Assembly (NCBI GenBank): GCA_043101605.1 | Contig: JBICIG010000034.1 | Coordinates: 1-64,000, forward strand | DNA: 64,000 nt | Reading direction: 5' to 3' | From: JBICIG01 sp043101605 | GTDB lineage: Bacteria; Planctomycetota; Phycisphaerae; Phycisphaerales; UBA1924 | In this document: positions 53,373 through 61,880 of the stretch, one piece after another | Numbering within the stretch: position 1 is the stretch's first letter | Layout of the letters: the number at the start of each line of letters is the position of its first letter | Notes under the pieces: generated by a model | What the model was told of the DNA's origin: nothing | Seen by the model: only the letters and a program-made list of their open reading frames with translations | Databases searched by the model: none | Program-made: the position numbers and the translations under genes

Positions 53373-54674
53373 TCACGATCCGCTTCGGGGCTCGGCCGCG
53401 GGGGACTGTTCGAGGCTGGCGCGCGCGTGCTGGAGGGCGATGAGGGAGTAGGCGGTGATGAGGACGCGGTCGTTCTCCATCCAGCGGTCGTCGACCGAGC
53501 GGAACCCGCCGTCTTCTTCCTGGAGTTCTTCGAGCGCCTCGATGAGGTCGACGCGCCAGTCGCGCGTGTAGTTCAGAGTCATGCCGACTGTTTCGTCGCT
53601 GACGATGGCTTCGGGGATGGTGTCGATGGTCGGCTCGCCGAGCGCTTCCATGGCGCGCGCAAAGGTCAGGTAGTAGTAGTACAGCCCGTCGGTGCCGATG
53701 CCGGGGTTTTCCTCGAGCGTGTAGTTCGACCGGATCCAATTGAGCGCCGCGACGACGCGCGGATCGTCGGGTTCGAGTTCGGCGTAGGCGTAGCTCTTGA
53801 ACCCGGCGTAGGTGATCGAGCCGTAGGCCCGCAGGCGGCTGGCGACGGTGCCGTCGCTGAGGGTTTCCTCGATCGTGCCGGCTTTGGATTCGCCGACTCC
53901 GATCTCCCGGCTGTTGGGGCTGGTGGCGTAGATGAATCCGCCCTGGGTGGAGCCATCGGCGTAGGGCATGTCGTTGACCTCGTCGAGCATCTGGGTGCGT
54001 TCGAGGAAGACGAGAGCGCGTTGAACGGCGGGGTCGTCGCTGGGGACGCCGGCGTCTTCGAGGGCGCGCATCATGAAGTGGAGGTTGGAGTTGTCGGGTC
54101 GACCGGACCCGCCGTAGCCGATCCCGCCGTAGAACGGGTGCTCGCGCGGGACGCGCTGGGTGGTGAGCCCGGCTTCGCCCTGCTGGATGGCTTCTTCGGA
54201 GTATTGCAGGCCGCGGAGGAAGCGGATCATGGGGGGCTTGAGGGCTTCGGCTTCGGAGAGGTCGGACTTGGCGAGGGCGCTGAGGCAGATCGCGGTGTTG
54301 TAGCTGGGGAGGATGCGGTCGTAGATCCCGCCGTCGGGCTGGCGGAAGGAGAGGATGTAGTCGAGCCCGCGCGCGACGGCGGGGTCGGCCGCGTCGATCG
54401 CGGCATCGTCGAGCATGCCCGAGACGACGAGCCCGGTGATCGCGGGGAGGTTGGGCCCGTCGGGCTGGTGGTTCCAGCCGCCGGTCACCTCGTCCTGTTG
54501 CGAGCGGAGGAACGCGATGGCGCGGGCGGCCATGGACTCGGCGCGCGCAGCGACGGTGTCCGTGTGATCGGAAGGCGCGACGCCGGGGATCGCTTCGGGC
54601 TGGGCCGCAACAGCGATGCCCGCGGACCACATCAGCGACAGCACACACGCGGCTCCGAGGGTGCGGAAGGTCAT
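53373..54674 (-). CDS. Exported protein with terpene-cyclase/prenyltransferase repeat fold
   Basis: A 433-residue exported protein. Signal peptide: RTLGAACVLSLMWSAGIAVA, cleaved before AQPEA. The mature part is repeated helical-hairpin units of the squalene-cyclase/prenyltransferase alpha-toroid: RAIAFLRSQQDEVTGGW, GLDYILSFRQPDGGIYD, HFMMRALEDAGV and LEELQEEDGGFRSVDDRWME. The DxDD or DCTAE catalytic motifs of true cyclases are not seen. A planctomycete family of exported toroid proteins of unknown role is the likeliest home. ATG 54674 follows AAAGGAAC and overlaps the rsmE stop by 4 nt. Confidence 0.82.
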   Translation of the reverse strand: MTFRTLGAACVLSLMWSAGIAVAAQPEAIPGVAPSDHTDTVAARAESMAARAIAFLRSQQDEVTGGWNHQPDGPNLPAITGLVVSGMLDDAAIDAADPAVARGLDYILSFRQPDGGIYDRILPSYNTAICLSALAKSDLSEAEALKPPMIRFLRGLQYSEEAIQQGEAGLTTQRVPREHPFYGGIGYGGSGRPDNSNLHFMMRALEDAGVPSDDPAVQRALVFLERTQMLDEVNDMPYADGSTQGGFIYATSPNSREIGVGESKAGTIEETLSDGTVASRLRAYGSITYAGFKSYAYAELEPDDPRVVAALNWIRSNYTLEENPGIGTDGLYYYYLTFARAMEALGEPTIDTIPEAIVSDETVGMTLNYTRDWRVDLIEALEELQEEDGGFRSVDDRWMENDRVLITAYSLIALQHARASLEQSPAAEPRSGS

Positions 54675-55450
54675 GACTCGTTCCTTTCCTGTCTGAATCG
54701 TCGTTCGCGGTCGAGCACGATCGCGCAGGCGGCGGCGGCGGCGGTCTCGATGCGCATCACCAGCGGGCCGAGGCTGGCGATCGTCGCGCCCGCCTCGCGA
54801 GCGGCGGCGAGCTCCCGCTCGGTCAGATCCCCCACCGGCCCGACGAGCAGACGGATGCGGTCGTGGCCGCTCGGCTCGTAGGGCTCGCCCGTCCAGTGGC
54901 AGACGACGATGCGGGCGTCGTCGGCGGCGATCGCGTCGGCGAAGGGGGTCTTGTCGCCGACTTCGAGCCACCACGCTCGGCCGCATTGCTTGGAGGCTTC
55001 GGTCGCGGTGCGCGCCAGGCGTTCGAGCTTGCCCTCGCGCGGGTCGACCTCGCTGAGCGTGCATTCAAGGGGCGACCACGACGCGGCGCCGAGTTGGGAA
55101 AGCTGGTCGATCAGTTGCTCGAGGTGGGCGCCCTTGGGTGGCTCGGTGAAGAGATCGACGCGGGGAACGATCGGGGGCTCGGTGCGGACGGCGTCGATGA
55201 GCGCGGTCAGGCGCCAGCCGCCCTTTTTGCCGATCTTCTCGACCGAGCGGATCTCGGCGGCGGCGACGCGCCCGGTGCCGTCGATCAGCTCGATCGCGGC
55301 CCCCTCGCCGAGGCGCTTGACGCGGACGGCGTGGTGGGCCTCATCGCCCTCGATGACGACGAGTTCCCCGACGAGTCCCCTCATCAGATCCCCCGAGGGA
55401 TCCGTGGCGGTTGGGGGCAGATCGGGATGGGCGATGCGGTGGACGGCCAT
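54671..55450 (-). CDS. rsmE: 16S rRNA (uracil-1498-N3)-methyltransferase
   Basis: A 259-residue RsmE. The N-terminal PUA-like domain (GDEAHHAVRVKRLGEGAAIE) precedes a SPOUT knot domain. In it EASKQCGRAWWLEV is the family signature, RIRLLVGPVGDLTERELAAA the SAM loop, and ASLGPLVMRIETAAAAA the C-terminal knot. It methylates U1498 in the small-subunit decoding region. The downstream exported protein starts inside its stop codon, an unusual coupling of a ribosome enzyme with a secreted protein. Confidence 0.94.
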   Translation of the reverse strand: MAVHRIAHPDLPPTATDPSGDLMRGLVGELVVIEGDEAHHAVRVKRLGEGAAIELIDGTGRVAAAEIRSVEKIGKKGGWRLTALIDAVRTEPPIVPRVDLFTEPPKGAHLEQLIDQLSQLGAASWSPLECTLSEVDPREGKLERLARTATEASKQCGRAWWLEVGDKTPFADAIAADDARIVVCHWTGEPYEPSGHDRIRLLVGPVGDLTERELAAAREAGATIASLGPLVMRIETAAAAACAIVLDRERRFRQERNES

Positions 55451-55571
55451 GGTGCCTGTCGGTTGTACGGGTCATCCCGCCGATGAATGCGGAGACTCCC
55501 CGAAACGGGTGAACTTTCGCGGGTCGCTCCCTTGAGTCGTCAGCCGCCCGGGCCGATGATCGCGGGAACCG

Positions 55572-56843
55572 ATGTCCGAGGTCCGGTCCAATCCGAGTCA
55601 GGATATGGACGCGCTCTCCGAGCGTGTGGACGCTCTGCTCGACGAACTCGACGAGCGGGCGGGGCAGGTTGCCGACGCGGCGGGGGAGCGCGGCGACCTC
55701 GACGATCAACTCGACGGGCTGCTGGAGGAGCCGGACCCGGCCAACGGCTCGGCGGCGGGGAGCCCCGGAGAGGAGCGGGCGAACCTCCCGCCGATCTCGC
55801 CTTCGTCGCTGGACGATCAGCTTGCGGCGCTGGCGGGGGATCTTCTGGGGGGATCGATCGAGGACTCGGAAGGTCAGCAGTTTGAGGAGTTCGGCCGGGT
55901 CGAGGAGGTCGAGGGGTCGGTCGAAGGGTCGATCGAGGAGCCGCCGGCGGAGGAGCGGGCGGTCGAGGCGATCGAGACGATTGCCGAGCCGGACGATGCG
56001 ACGGCGGAGGAACTCGCGGGCGCGGACGAGCCGGCCGACTCGGTCGAGACGCCGGACACGGCGGAGACCGATGCCCTTGCGGCGGAGGACGCCGAGCAAG
56101 TCTTCGAAGCTGTCGCGGGGGAAGTCGCCGAGCGTGGGGAAGTCGCCGACGCGGAGGATCTGACCGGCGCTGCGACCGATTCCGCGGCGGACGCCGTGGA
56201 CGACGCCGCGATCGACCGGTCCATCAACGAGAGCGCGACCGAAGCGGAAACGATCGAGCCGGAAGCGAGCGAACCGGCTGCGAAAGAAGACTCGAGCGCG
56301 GATGACGAAGCGCTGGGCATCGGCGAGGCCGATGCCGGCGGCGCCGAGGCGAACGCGGCTGCTCCGGTGACCGGGGACGGATCGGCGGGTGTGGAGGCGG
56401 CATCGGAGTCGAGGACGAGCGAGGCGCCGGCGGTCGGGGCGAAGTCGGCCGAGCCGGCGTCGACGCCCGCTCCGCTGACAACCCAAGCCGCCGCCAAGCC
56501 CGCCGCGGCGAGCGATCCGGGCAAGCCCGCCTCCGCGGTGAGCGCGAGCCCGAGTCAGTCCGCCAAGCCGAACTGGAAGGCCCTGACCGTGCGCGCGTTC
56601 GAGGGCTCGCGTCGGCTGGCGGCGGCGACGGGTCCGGTGGCGCTCGCGTCGGCTCGGGTGATCTCCAAGCCGCTCGCCAAGCAGCCGGCGATCGTGCGGC
56701 AGACCGTCGGCTGGGTCGCGTTGTGGACGCTCTTCCTGGCGCTGTGCACCTGGCTGACGGTCGCGTTCTTCCTCGGGCCGACGACGCCGGCGACCGACCA
56801 GCCCGCGACGGGGCTCGAGCAGCCGGGGCCCGAAGCGCCCTGA
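55572..56843 (+). CDS. Disordered acidic protein with C-terminal TM helix
   Basis: A 423-residue protein. Residues ~10-50 form a helical, coiled-coil-like segment (ALSERVDALLDELDERAGQV). About 75-330 is Ala/Glu/Asp/Ser low complexity, strongly acidic. Residues ~335-365 turn basic (KPNWKALTVRAFEGSRRLAA), and one hydrophobic helix follows at ~378-398 (TVGWVALWTLFLALCTWLTV). The short tail should be outside if the N-terminus stays in the cytoplasm. The plan suggests a membrane-tethered flexible linker or scaffold. I recognise no family. pfkA follows 22 nt after. Confidence 0.7.
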   Translation: MSEVRSNPSQDMDALSERVDALLDELDERAGQVADAAGERGDLDDQLDGLLEEPDPANGSAAGSPGEERANLPPISPSSLDDQLAALAGDLLGGSIEDSEGQQFEEFGRVEEVEGSVEGSIEEPPAEERAVEAIETIAEPDDATAEELAGADEPADSVETPDTAETDALAAEDAEQVFEAVAGEVAERGEVADAEDLTGAATDSAADAVDDAAIDRSINESATEAETIEPEASEPAAKEDSSADDEALGIGEADAGGAEANAAAPVTGDGSAGVEAASESRTSEAPAVGAKSAEPASTPAPLTTQAAAKPAAASDPGKPASAVSASPSQSAKPNWKALTVRAFEGSRRLAAATGPVALASARVISKPLAKQPAIVRQTVGWVALWTLFLALCTWLTVAFFLGPTTPATDQPATGLEQPGPEAP

Positions 56844-56865
56844 TGGCTTGCCGCTACCATCGGGC

Positions 56866-57960
56866 ATGGCTCCCACTTCGCGCATCGGCGTGCTGACCGG
56901 CGGCGGCGACTGCCCCGGGCTCAACGCCGTCATCCGTGCCGTCACCAAGGACGCCCTCAACCACGGGCACGAGGTCGTCGGCATCGAGGACGGCTTTCTC
57001 GGGCTGATCGAGAACCGGATGCGCCGGCTCGACTACGAGGCGGTCAGCAACATCCTGACGGTCGGGGGCACGATCCTCGGTTCCTCGAACAAGGCCAACC
57101 CGCAGCGGTTCGCGACGGGGAAGAACGCCGACGGCACGCCGATCTTCGAGGATGTGACCGACCGGTGCATGGATCATCTCCGCGAGCACCGCATCGATGC
57201 GCTGTTCGTGATCGGGGGCGACGGGACGATGACCTGCGCCCAGCCGTTCGTCGAGCGCGGCGTGCCGTGCATCGGGCTGCCCAAGACCATCGACAACGAC
57301 CTGGTCGGGACGGAGCTGACCTTCGGGTTCACGACGGCGGTGCAGATCGCGTGCGATGCGCTCGACCGGATCCACACGACCGCCGCCAGCCACCACCGGG
57401 CGATGGTGGTGGAGGTGATGGGGCGCAACGCGGGGTGGATCGCGCTGCACGCGGGGGTGGCGTCGGGGTCGGATGTGATCCTGCTGCCGGAGATCCCGTT
57501 CAGCGTCGAGGCGGTGGGCGACATCGTGCTGCGTCGGAGCAAGCACGGCAAGCGTTTCACGATCGTCTGCGTCGCCGAGGGCGCCGCGCCGCGCGAAGGT
57601 GAGCAGATCGTGTCGCGGCGCGACGAGACCAGCCCGGACCCGATCCGGCTCGGGGGCGTGGCGCGGTGGCTGGCGAACCAGATCGAGGATTCGACCGGCG
57701 TGGAGTCGCGTGCGGTCGAACTCGGGCATGTGCAGCGCGGGGGCACACCGGTCGCGGCCGACCGGATCCTCGCGACGCTCTTCGGCGATCACGCGATGGA
57801 GCTCTACAAGACCGGGCGCGTCAACCGGATGGTCGCGTGGCAGGGCGGGAAGCTGACCGATGTCGAGATCTCGCGGGCGGCGGGGCGGCAGCGGACGGTG
57901 CCGATGGACGACCCGCTGATCGCGGCGGCGCGGAGCGTGTACACGCACTTCGGGGACTGA
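56866..57960 (+). CDS. pfkA: 6-phosphofructokinase
   Basis: A 364-residue phosphofructokinase, which phosphorylates fructose 6-phosphate in glycolysis. Motifs: GVLTGGGDCPGLNAVIRAV, FVIGGDGTMTCAQPF, PKTIDNDLVGTELTFGF with the catalytic Asp, and VEVMGRNAGWIALHAG. The residue after GGD is Gly, as in ATP-dependent enzymes (PPi enzymes have Asp). The P-K-TIDND Lys, however, is that of the PPi-type and long actinobacterial group (E. coli has Gly). The mix suggests ATP use. ATG 56866 is chosen; no strong ribosome site precedes it. Confidence 0.93.
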   Translation: MAPTSRIGVLTGGGDCPGLNAVIRAVTKDALNHGHEVVGIEDGFLGLIENRMRRLDYEAVSNILTVGGTILGSSNKANPQRFATGKNADGTPIFEDVTDRCMDHLREHRIDALFVIGGDGTMTCAQPFVERGVPCIGLPKTIDNDLVGTELTFGFTTAVQIACDALDRIHTTAASHHRAMVVEVMGRNAGWIALHAGVASGSDVILLPEIPFSVEAVGDIVLRRSKHGKRFTIVCVAEGAAPREGEQIVSRRDETSPDPIRLGGVARWLANQIEDSTGVESRAVELGHVQRGGTPVAADRILATLFGDHAMELYKTGRVNRMVAWQGGKLTDVEISRAAGRQRTVPMDDPLIAAARSVYTHFGD

Positions 57961-57972
57961 TCGCCGCCGGCT

Positions 57973-58081
57973 TCAGCAACGCCTGCGCTTCGAATCTTTC
58001 TCAGCAACGCCTGCGCGTCGACCCTTTCTCTGCAACGCCTGCGCTTCGACCCAGTCTCAGCGACGCCTGCGCGTCGCGAGC
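57973..58081. repeat. Four tandem 28-nt repeats reaching into the 58057 gene
   Basis: Copies start at 57973, 58001 and 58029 (28 nt each), with a fourth starting at 58057 and running into coding sequence. Each contains GCAACGCCTGCGC or a one-base variant. The fourth copy is the last codons and stop of the PxP-CTERM gene on the minus strand. The other three therefore look like duplicates of that gene's end. Confidence 0.85.
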
Positions 58082-58797
58082 ACGCCGCCGAATGCCAGCA
58101 GCGTGAGCGAGCCCGGGGCGGGGATGGGGTTGAGCAGGACGGTCATCCCGCCGATGGCGGTGCGGTGGATGCCCACGCCGCCGGTGTCGATGACGCGCAT
58201 CTTCGTGAGCGTGCCGTTGCGGAAGGACTCGGGCAGGTCGAGCGAGAGCATGTCGAGGCGGCGCTGCCCGTTGTCGGAGAGGTAGACCTGCTGGGTGAGC
58301 GGCGAGGTGATCGTGTTGGTGTGGCTGGACTGGATGTACTCGCGGATGTGCTCGCCGCCGACGAGTTCGAAGCGGTAGGTCTCATCGGGCTCGTCGTCGA
58401 GGCGGGGCCCGCCGCCGTCGAGGACGAGATCGAACTCGAACGCGACATGCGACTGACCGTTGAGGCCCCAGAAGCTGTTGACAAGGACATGGAAGTCGTC
58501 GACGCCGAAGAGGTTGATGGGGAACTCGACCTCGACGGGGTCGTTGCTGCGGAAGGTGGGGTCGCTGATCCAGATGTTGTTGGTGACGCGCTTGGGGATG
58601 GCGAAGGGGACCTCGCCGAGGGTGATCGCGCCGGTGGGGTAGTTGGACCCGAGAAGCGACATGGGCGCGTTGTGGAACGCGCGGAAATCGATCGGCATGA
58701 AGGTGCCGTCGTCGGGCATGGCGCCGATGGGCTCGGCCCACGCCGGTCCTGCAGCCATCGCGGCCGCGACGATCGCGATTCCGCTCCGCTTCTTCAT
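58057..58797 (-). CDS. Secreted PxP-CTERM protein
   Basis: A 246-residue exported protein. Signal peptide: MKKRSGIAIVAAAMAAGPAW, cleaved near AWA-EP. The mature part is beta-rich (IDFRAFHNAPMSLLGSNYPT; DDFHVLVNSFWGLNGQSHVA; FELVGGEHIREYIQSSHTNT) with no family that I recognise. The tail is PIPAPGSLTLLAFGGVLATR with RRR after it, a PEP-CTERM-like sorting signal with PAP. ATG 58797 follows AAGGACGGTGAGTG; a GTG one codon earlier is possible. The last codons are the template of the neighbouring 28-nt tandem repeat. Confidence 0.82.
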   Translation of the reverse strand: MKKRSGIAIVAAAMAAGPAWAEPIGAMPDDGTFMPIDFRAFHNAPMSLLGSNYPTGAITLGEVPFAIPKRVTNNIWISDPTFRSNDPVEVEFPINLFGVDDFHVLVNSFWGLNGQSHVAFEFDLVLDGGGPRLDDEPDETYRFELVGGEHIREYIQSSHTNTITSPLTQQVYLSDNGQRRLDMLSLDLPESFRNGTLTKMRVIDTGGVGIHRTAIGGMTVLLNPIPAPGSLTLLAFGGVLATRRRR

Positions 58798-59129
58798 CAC
58801 TCACCGTCCTTGTCGGCGCGTTCTGGGCGCCTGTTGCCGCTCCGGGTCGGGGCGGTCTCTCCCGGCTCCAGCGCCCACCACGGCGCGATAACGGAGCCTC
58901 TCACTCAAAAGGTGCCCCGTGAACGCGGGTTCGCCAGCAAAATGGCCAGGCGCGGCCGCGAATCGCCGACGACCCCGCCCCGCGGGCGTTGGGGAGGGGG
59001 ACACCCGCCGCCGATATCCGCCCGAACCGGGGACATCGCCGGGGGGTGTGGCTGGCAGAGACCGCGAGGAACCCGGCGCGACGGGCGTGCCGGGGACAGG
59101 ATGGAGGAATCAGAGCGTGCGGCGGGACA
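58798..59129. other. Gene-free region
   Basis: Upstream of the PxP-CTERM gene and downstream of dnaB on the same strand. I see no gene, clear terminator or promoter pair in it, only GC-rich sequence with a T-poor composition. Confidence 0.5.
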
Positions 59130-60821
59130 TCAGAACGGCGCGCCGCCGGTGTCCTCGCGGTCCGGGCCCCCGCCGTCGCGGAACCCTGAGACCGGGCCGC
59201 TGGCTCGCCCGGGGGTGAACGCCCCGCCGTAGCCGCCGGTGGCGCCGCCCGATCCGGGGCCGCCGAAGCCCCCGCCGGGGGAGACCGGGCCGCCACCGGC
59301 GTCGAATTCGTCGTTGCCCCAGTCATCGGGGGCGTGGTTCTTGAAGCGGGTGGTGCGCGAATCCCAGGTGAGGCGGACGGTGCCGGTGGGTCCGTTGCGC
59401 TGCTTGGCGATGATGAGTTCGGCGACGCCGACCTTGTCGGGGTTCTCCTCGGCCCAGGTGGGCGTGCCGATGTGGTAGTACTCCTCGCGGTGGAGGAGAA
59501 TGACGACATCGGCGTCCTGCTCGATGGACCCCGATTCGCGGAGGTCGCTCATGCGGGGTCGATTGCCCTCGCGCTGCTCGCTGGCGCGGTTGAGCTGGCT
59601 GAGGCAGACGATGGGGACGCGGAGCTCGCGCGCCAGCGCCTTGACCTGTCGGCTGATCGCCGAGACCTCGACCTGGCGCGACTCGCGTCCCGCGCCCGGC
59701 GCGGTCAGGAGCTGGAGGTAGTCGATCATGATCGCGCGCACGCCGTGCTGAGCCGCCAGGCGGCGGGCGCGGGCGCGGAGCTGCATGACGGTCAGCCCGG
59801 GCGTGTCGTCGATGAAGAGCTGGGCGTCGCTGAGCTCGTTGCACGCGGCGAGGACGCGCTGGAAGTCATCGTCGCGCAGCGATCCGTCGCGGAACTTGGT
59901 GCCTTCGACGCCCGAGCGCGCGCTCAAGAGCCGCTGCACCAGCGCCCCCTTGCTCATCTCGAGGCTGAAGATCGCGACGGGGACCTTCGCCCCGCCCGAG
60001 CGGTCACCCGGCGTGCGCCCGCCCAGCGCGACCTGCTCGGCGAGGTTGAGCGCCAGCGCGGTCTTGCCCATCGACGGGCGGGCCGCGACGATGATCATCT
60101 CGCCTTCCTGCAATCCCCGCAGCTTCTTGTCGAGGTCGTCGAAGCCCGTGGGCAGCCCGCTGATCCCCTGCCCCTCGATCGCTTCGAGCCGGTCGATCTC
60201 CAGATCGAGCAGGTGCTTGAGCAACTGCGGGTCTGAAGTCTGGTCTTCCTGGGCGACCTCGAAGATCGCGCTCTCGGCACGGTCGAGCAGCTCGCGCACG
60301 CCCTCGCTCTCGAGCTCCCCGGCGTGGTAGGCGTCGTAGACGATCTCGCCGGCCGCCCGCACCAGCCGACGCACCCGCGCCTTGTCGGCGACGATCCGCG
60401 CGTAATGCACCGCGTTGGCGGCGCTGGGCACGGTGTCGGCCAGGCGGACGAGGAACTCCTCGCCCCCGACTTCCTCGAGCACGCCCGCGCCGCGCAGCGC
60501 ATCGACGAGCTGCACCAGGTCCCCCGAGCGGTGCTCGTCGTAGACGCGCACGATCGTCTGGAAGATCCTGCCGTGGGCCGCGGCGTAGAACTGGTCGGCC
60601 GACGACACCATCGACAGCACATCCATCACGCCGTTGGGGTCGAGGATGAGCGACCCGAGCAGCGCCATCTCCGCTTCGAGCGAGTGCGGCGGGAGCTTGT
60701 CGAACAGGCGGCCCAGTTCCTGCTGGTCGACCGGGGTCCGCCCGCCGCGCTTCCCGCGGGGCTTGAACTCGGCCTGTGCCGGGCTTCCGGCGACCGAGGA
60801 CGACTCGCTTGACGATGGCAT
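59130..60821 (-). CDS. dnaB: Replicative DNA helicase DnaB
   Basis: A 563-residue replicative helicase. The N-terminal collar domain (PHSLEAEMALLGSLILDPNG) precedes a RecA-like motor. Walker A is ARPSMGKTALALNLAEQVAL, Walker B is IMIDYLQLL, the arginine-finger area is RESGSIEQDADVVILLHREE, and ERREGNRPRMSDL-type sequence sits before it. The last ~50 residues are a Gly/Pro/Asp-rich disordered tail (VSPGGGFGGPGSGGATGGYG), longer than in most DnaBs. ATG 60821 is preferred over a TTG at 60830. It unwinds the fork ahead of the polymerase. Confidence 0.97.
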   Translation of the reverse strand: MPSSSESSSVAGSPAQAEFKPRGKRGGRTPVDQQELGRLFDKLPPHSLEAEMALLGSLILDPNGVMDVLSMVSSADQFYAAAHGRIFQTIVRVYDEHRSGDLVQLVDALRGAGVLEEVGGEEFLVRLADTVPSAANAVHYARIVADKARVRRLVRAAGEIVYDAYHAGELESEGVRELLDRAESAIFEVAQEDQTSDPQLLKHLLDLEIDRLEAIEGQGISGLPTGFDDLDKKLRGLQEGEMIIVAARPSMGKTALALNLAEQVALGGRTPGDRSGGAKVPVAIFSLEMSKGALVQRLLSARSGVEGTKFRDGSLRDDDFQRVLAACNELSDAQLFIDDTPGLTVMQLRARARRLAAQHGVRAIMIDYLQLLTAPGAGRESRQVEVSAISRQVKALARELRVPIVCLSQLNRASEQREGNRPRMSDLRESGSIEQDADVVILLHREEYYHIGTPTWAEENPDKVGVAELIIAKQRNGPTGTVRLTWDSRTTRFKNHAPDDWGNDEFDAGGGPVSPGGGFGGPGSGGATGGYGGAFTPGRASGPVSGFRDGGGPDREDTGGAPF

Positions 60822-60961
60822 GGAACTCAAGTCTGGGCCTCCCTGCCGCAGAGGATCCCCCGATCCGCACCCGGGCCGTCCGTAGCCGACAGGCGATTCA
60901 GGGGATGTTCTTCCCCGCGTGGACCGTATCCCGCCCGGCGGGGCCCCGCGTACGCTTTCCC

Positions 60962-61684
60962 ATGCCCTTCGATCAGACCGATTCCCCGCTCCGCGACGCC
61001 TACACGCCCGAGACGCTGCTGCCCGAGCCCCTGCCGGCGGACCCGTTCCCGCTGTTCCGGGACTGGTTCGAGGAGGCCCGCGACCGGCGCGTCCAGCCCA
61101 ACCCCAACGCGATGACCCTCGCCACGCCGCACGCCGACGGCTCGGTCTCGGCCCGCATCGTCCTGTGCAAGCACCTGGTCGTCGATCCCGGGTGGGTGGT
61201 CTTCTTCACCAACTACCACGGGCGCAAGGGGCGGGCCCTGGCCGAAACCGCCCGAGCGGCGGCGGTGCTGCACTGGGATCTGCTCGATCGGCAGGTTCGG
61301 CTGGAGGGCCCGGTGGTTCGCAGTCCGGGCGAGGAGAGCGACGCGTACTTCGCCTCGCGCCGGCTCGAAAGCCGACTGGGCGCCCACGCCTCGGACCAGA
61401 GCGAGCCGATCGGCTCGCGGGCCGAACTGCTCGCCAAGGTCGAAGAAACCGCCCGGCGGTTCGGGCTCGATCCCTCCCGCCCGCTGGATGAACAGCAGGC
61501 GGACATCCCCCGCCCGCCTCACTGGGGCGGGTATCGGCTCATTCCGGAGCGGCTGGAACTCTGGGCGGGGGGGCCCGGGCGTGTGCACGACCGGGCGGTC
61601 TGGACGCGCTCAGTCGTCGTGGATGCCGGTTCCGGGGGGCTTGCCGACTCAGGAATGTGGCAAGCGACACGGCTTCAGCCATGA
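60962..61684 (+). CDS. pdxH: Pyridoxamine 5'-phosphate oxidase
   Basis: A 240-residue FMN enzyme that makes pyridoxal 5'-phosphate. Landmarks are NAMTLATPHADGSVSARIVL, WVVFFTNYHGRKGRALAET, ESDAYFASRRLESRLGAHAS, PPHWGGYRLIPERLELWAGG and HDRAVWTR at the C-terminus, where the C-terminal Pro ends the chain. It uses oxygen and FMN. Divergent from dnaB with a 140-nt gap. Confidence 0.95.
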   Translation: MPFDQTDSPLRDAYTPETLLPEPLPADPFPLFRDWFEEARDRRVQPNPNAMTLATPHADGSVSARIVLCKHLVVDPGWVVFFTNYHGRKGRALAETARAAAVLHWDLLDRQVRLEGPVVRSPGEESDAYFASRRLESRLGAHASDQSEPIGSRAELLAKVEETARRFGLDPSRPLDEQQADIPRPPHWGGYRLIPERLELWAGGPGRVHDRAVWTRSVVVDAGSGGLADSGMWQATRLQP

Positions 61685-61880
61685 TCTGAGTCCGTGCGAG
61701 AACGGCGCTGACGCGGGGCGGCGGTCGGGCCGTTTGGCGTTCCAGCGGCCGGAAACTGTCGCCCGGAGAAAAGGGCGGGGTTCAGCACGCGGCCCCGCGG
61801 GTCGATAGGTGCTCTGTCGACGCGTCCTCTCCCGACGGGGAGGGTCCGCCCTTGTCGCTTCCCGATCGAGCAGGCTCCGG

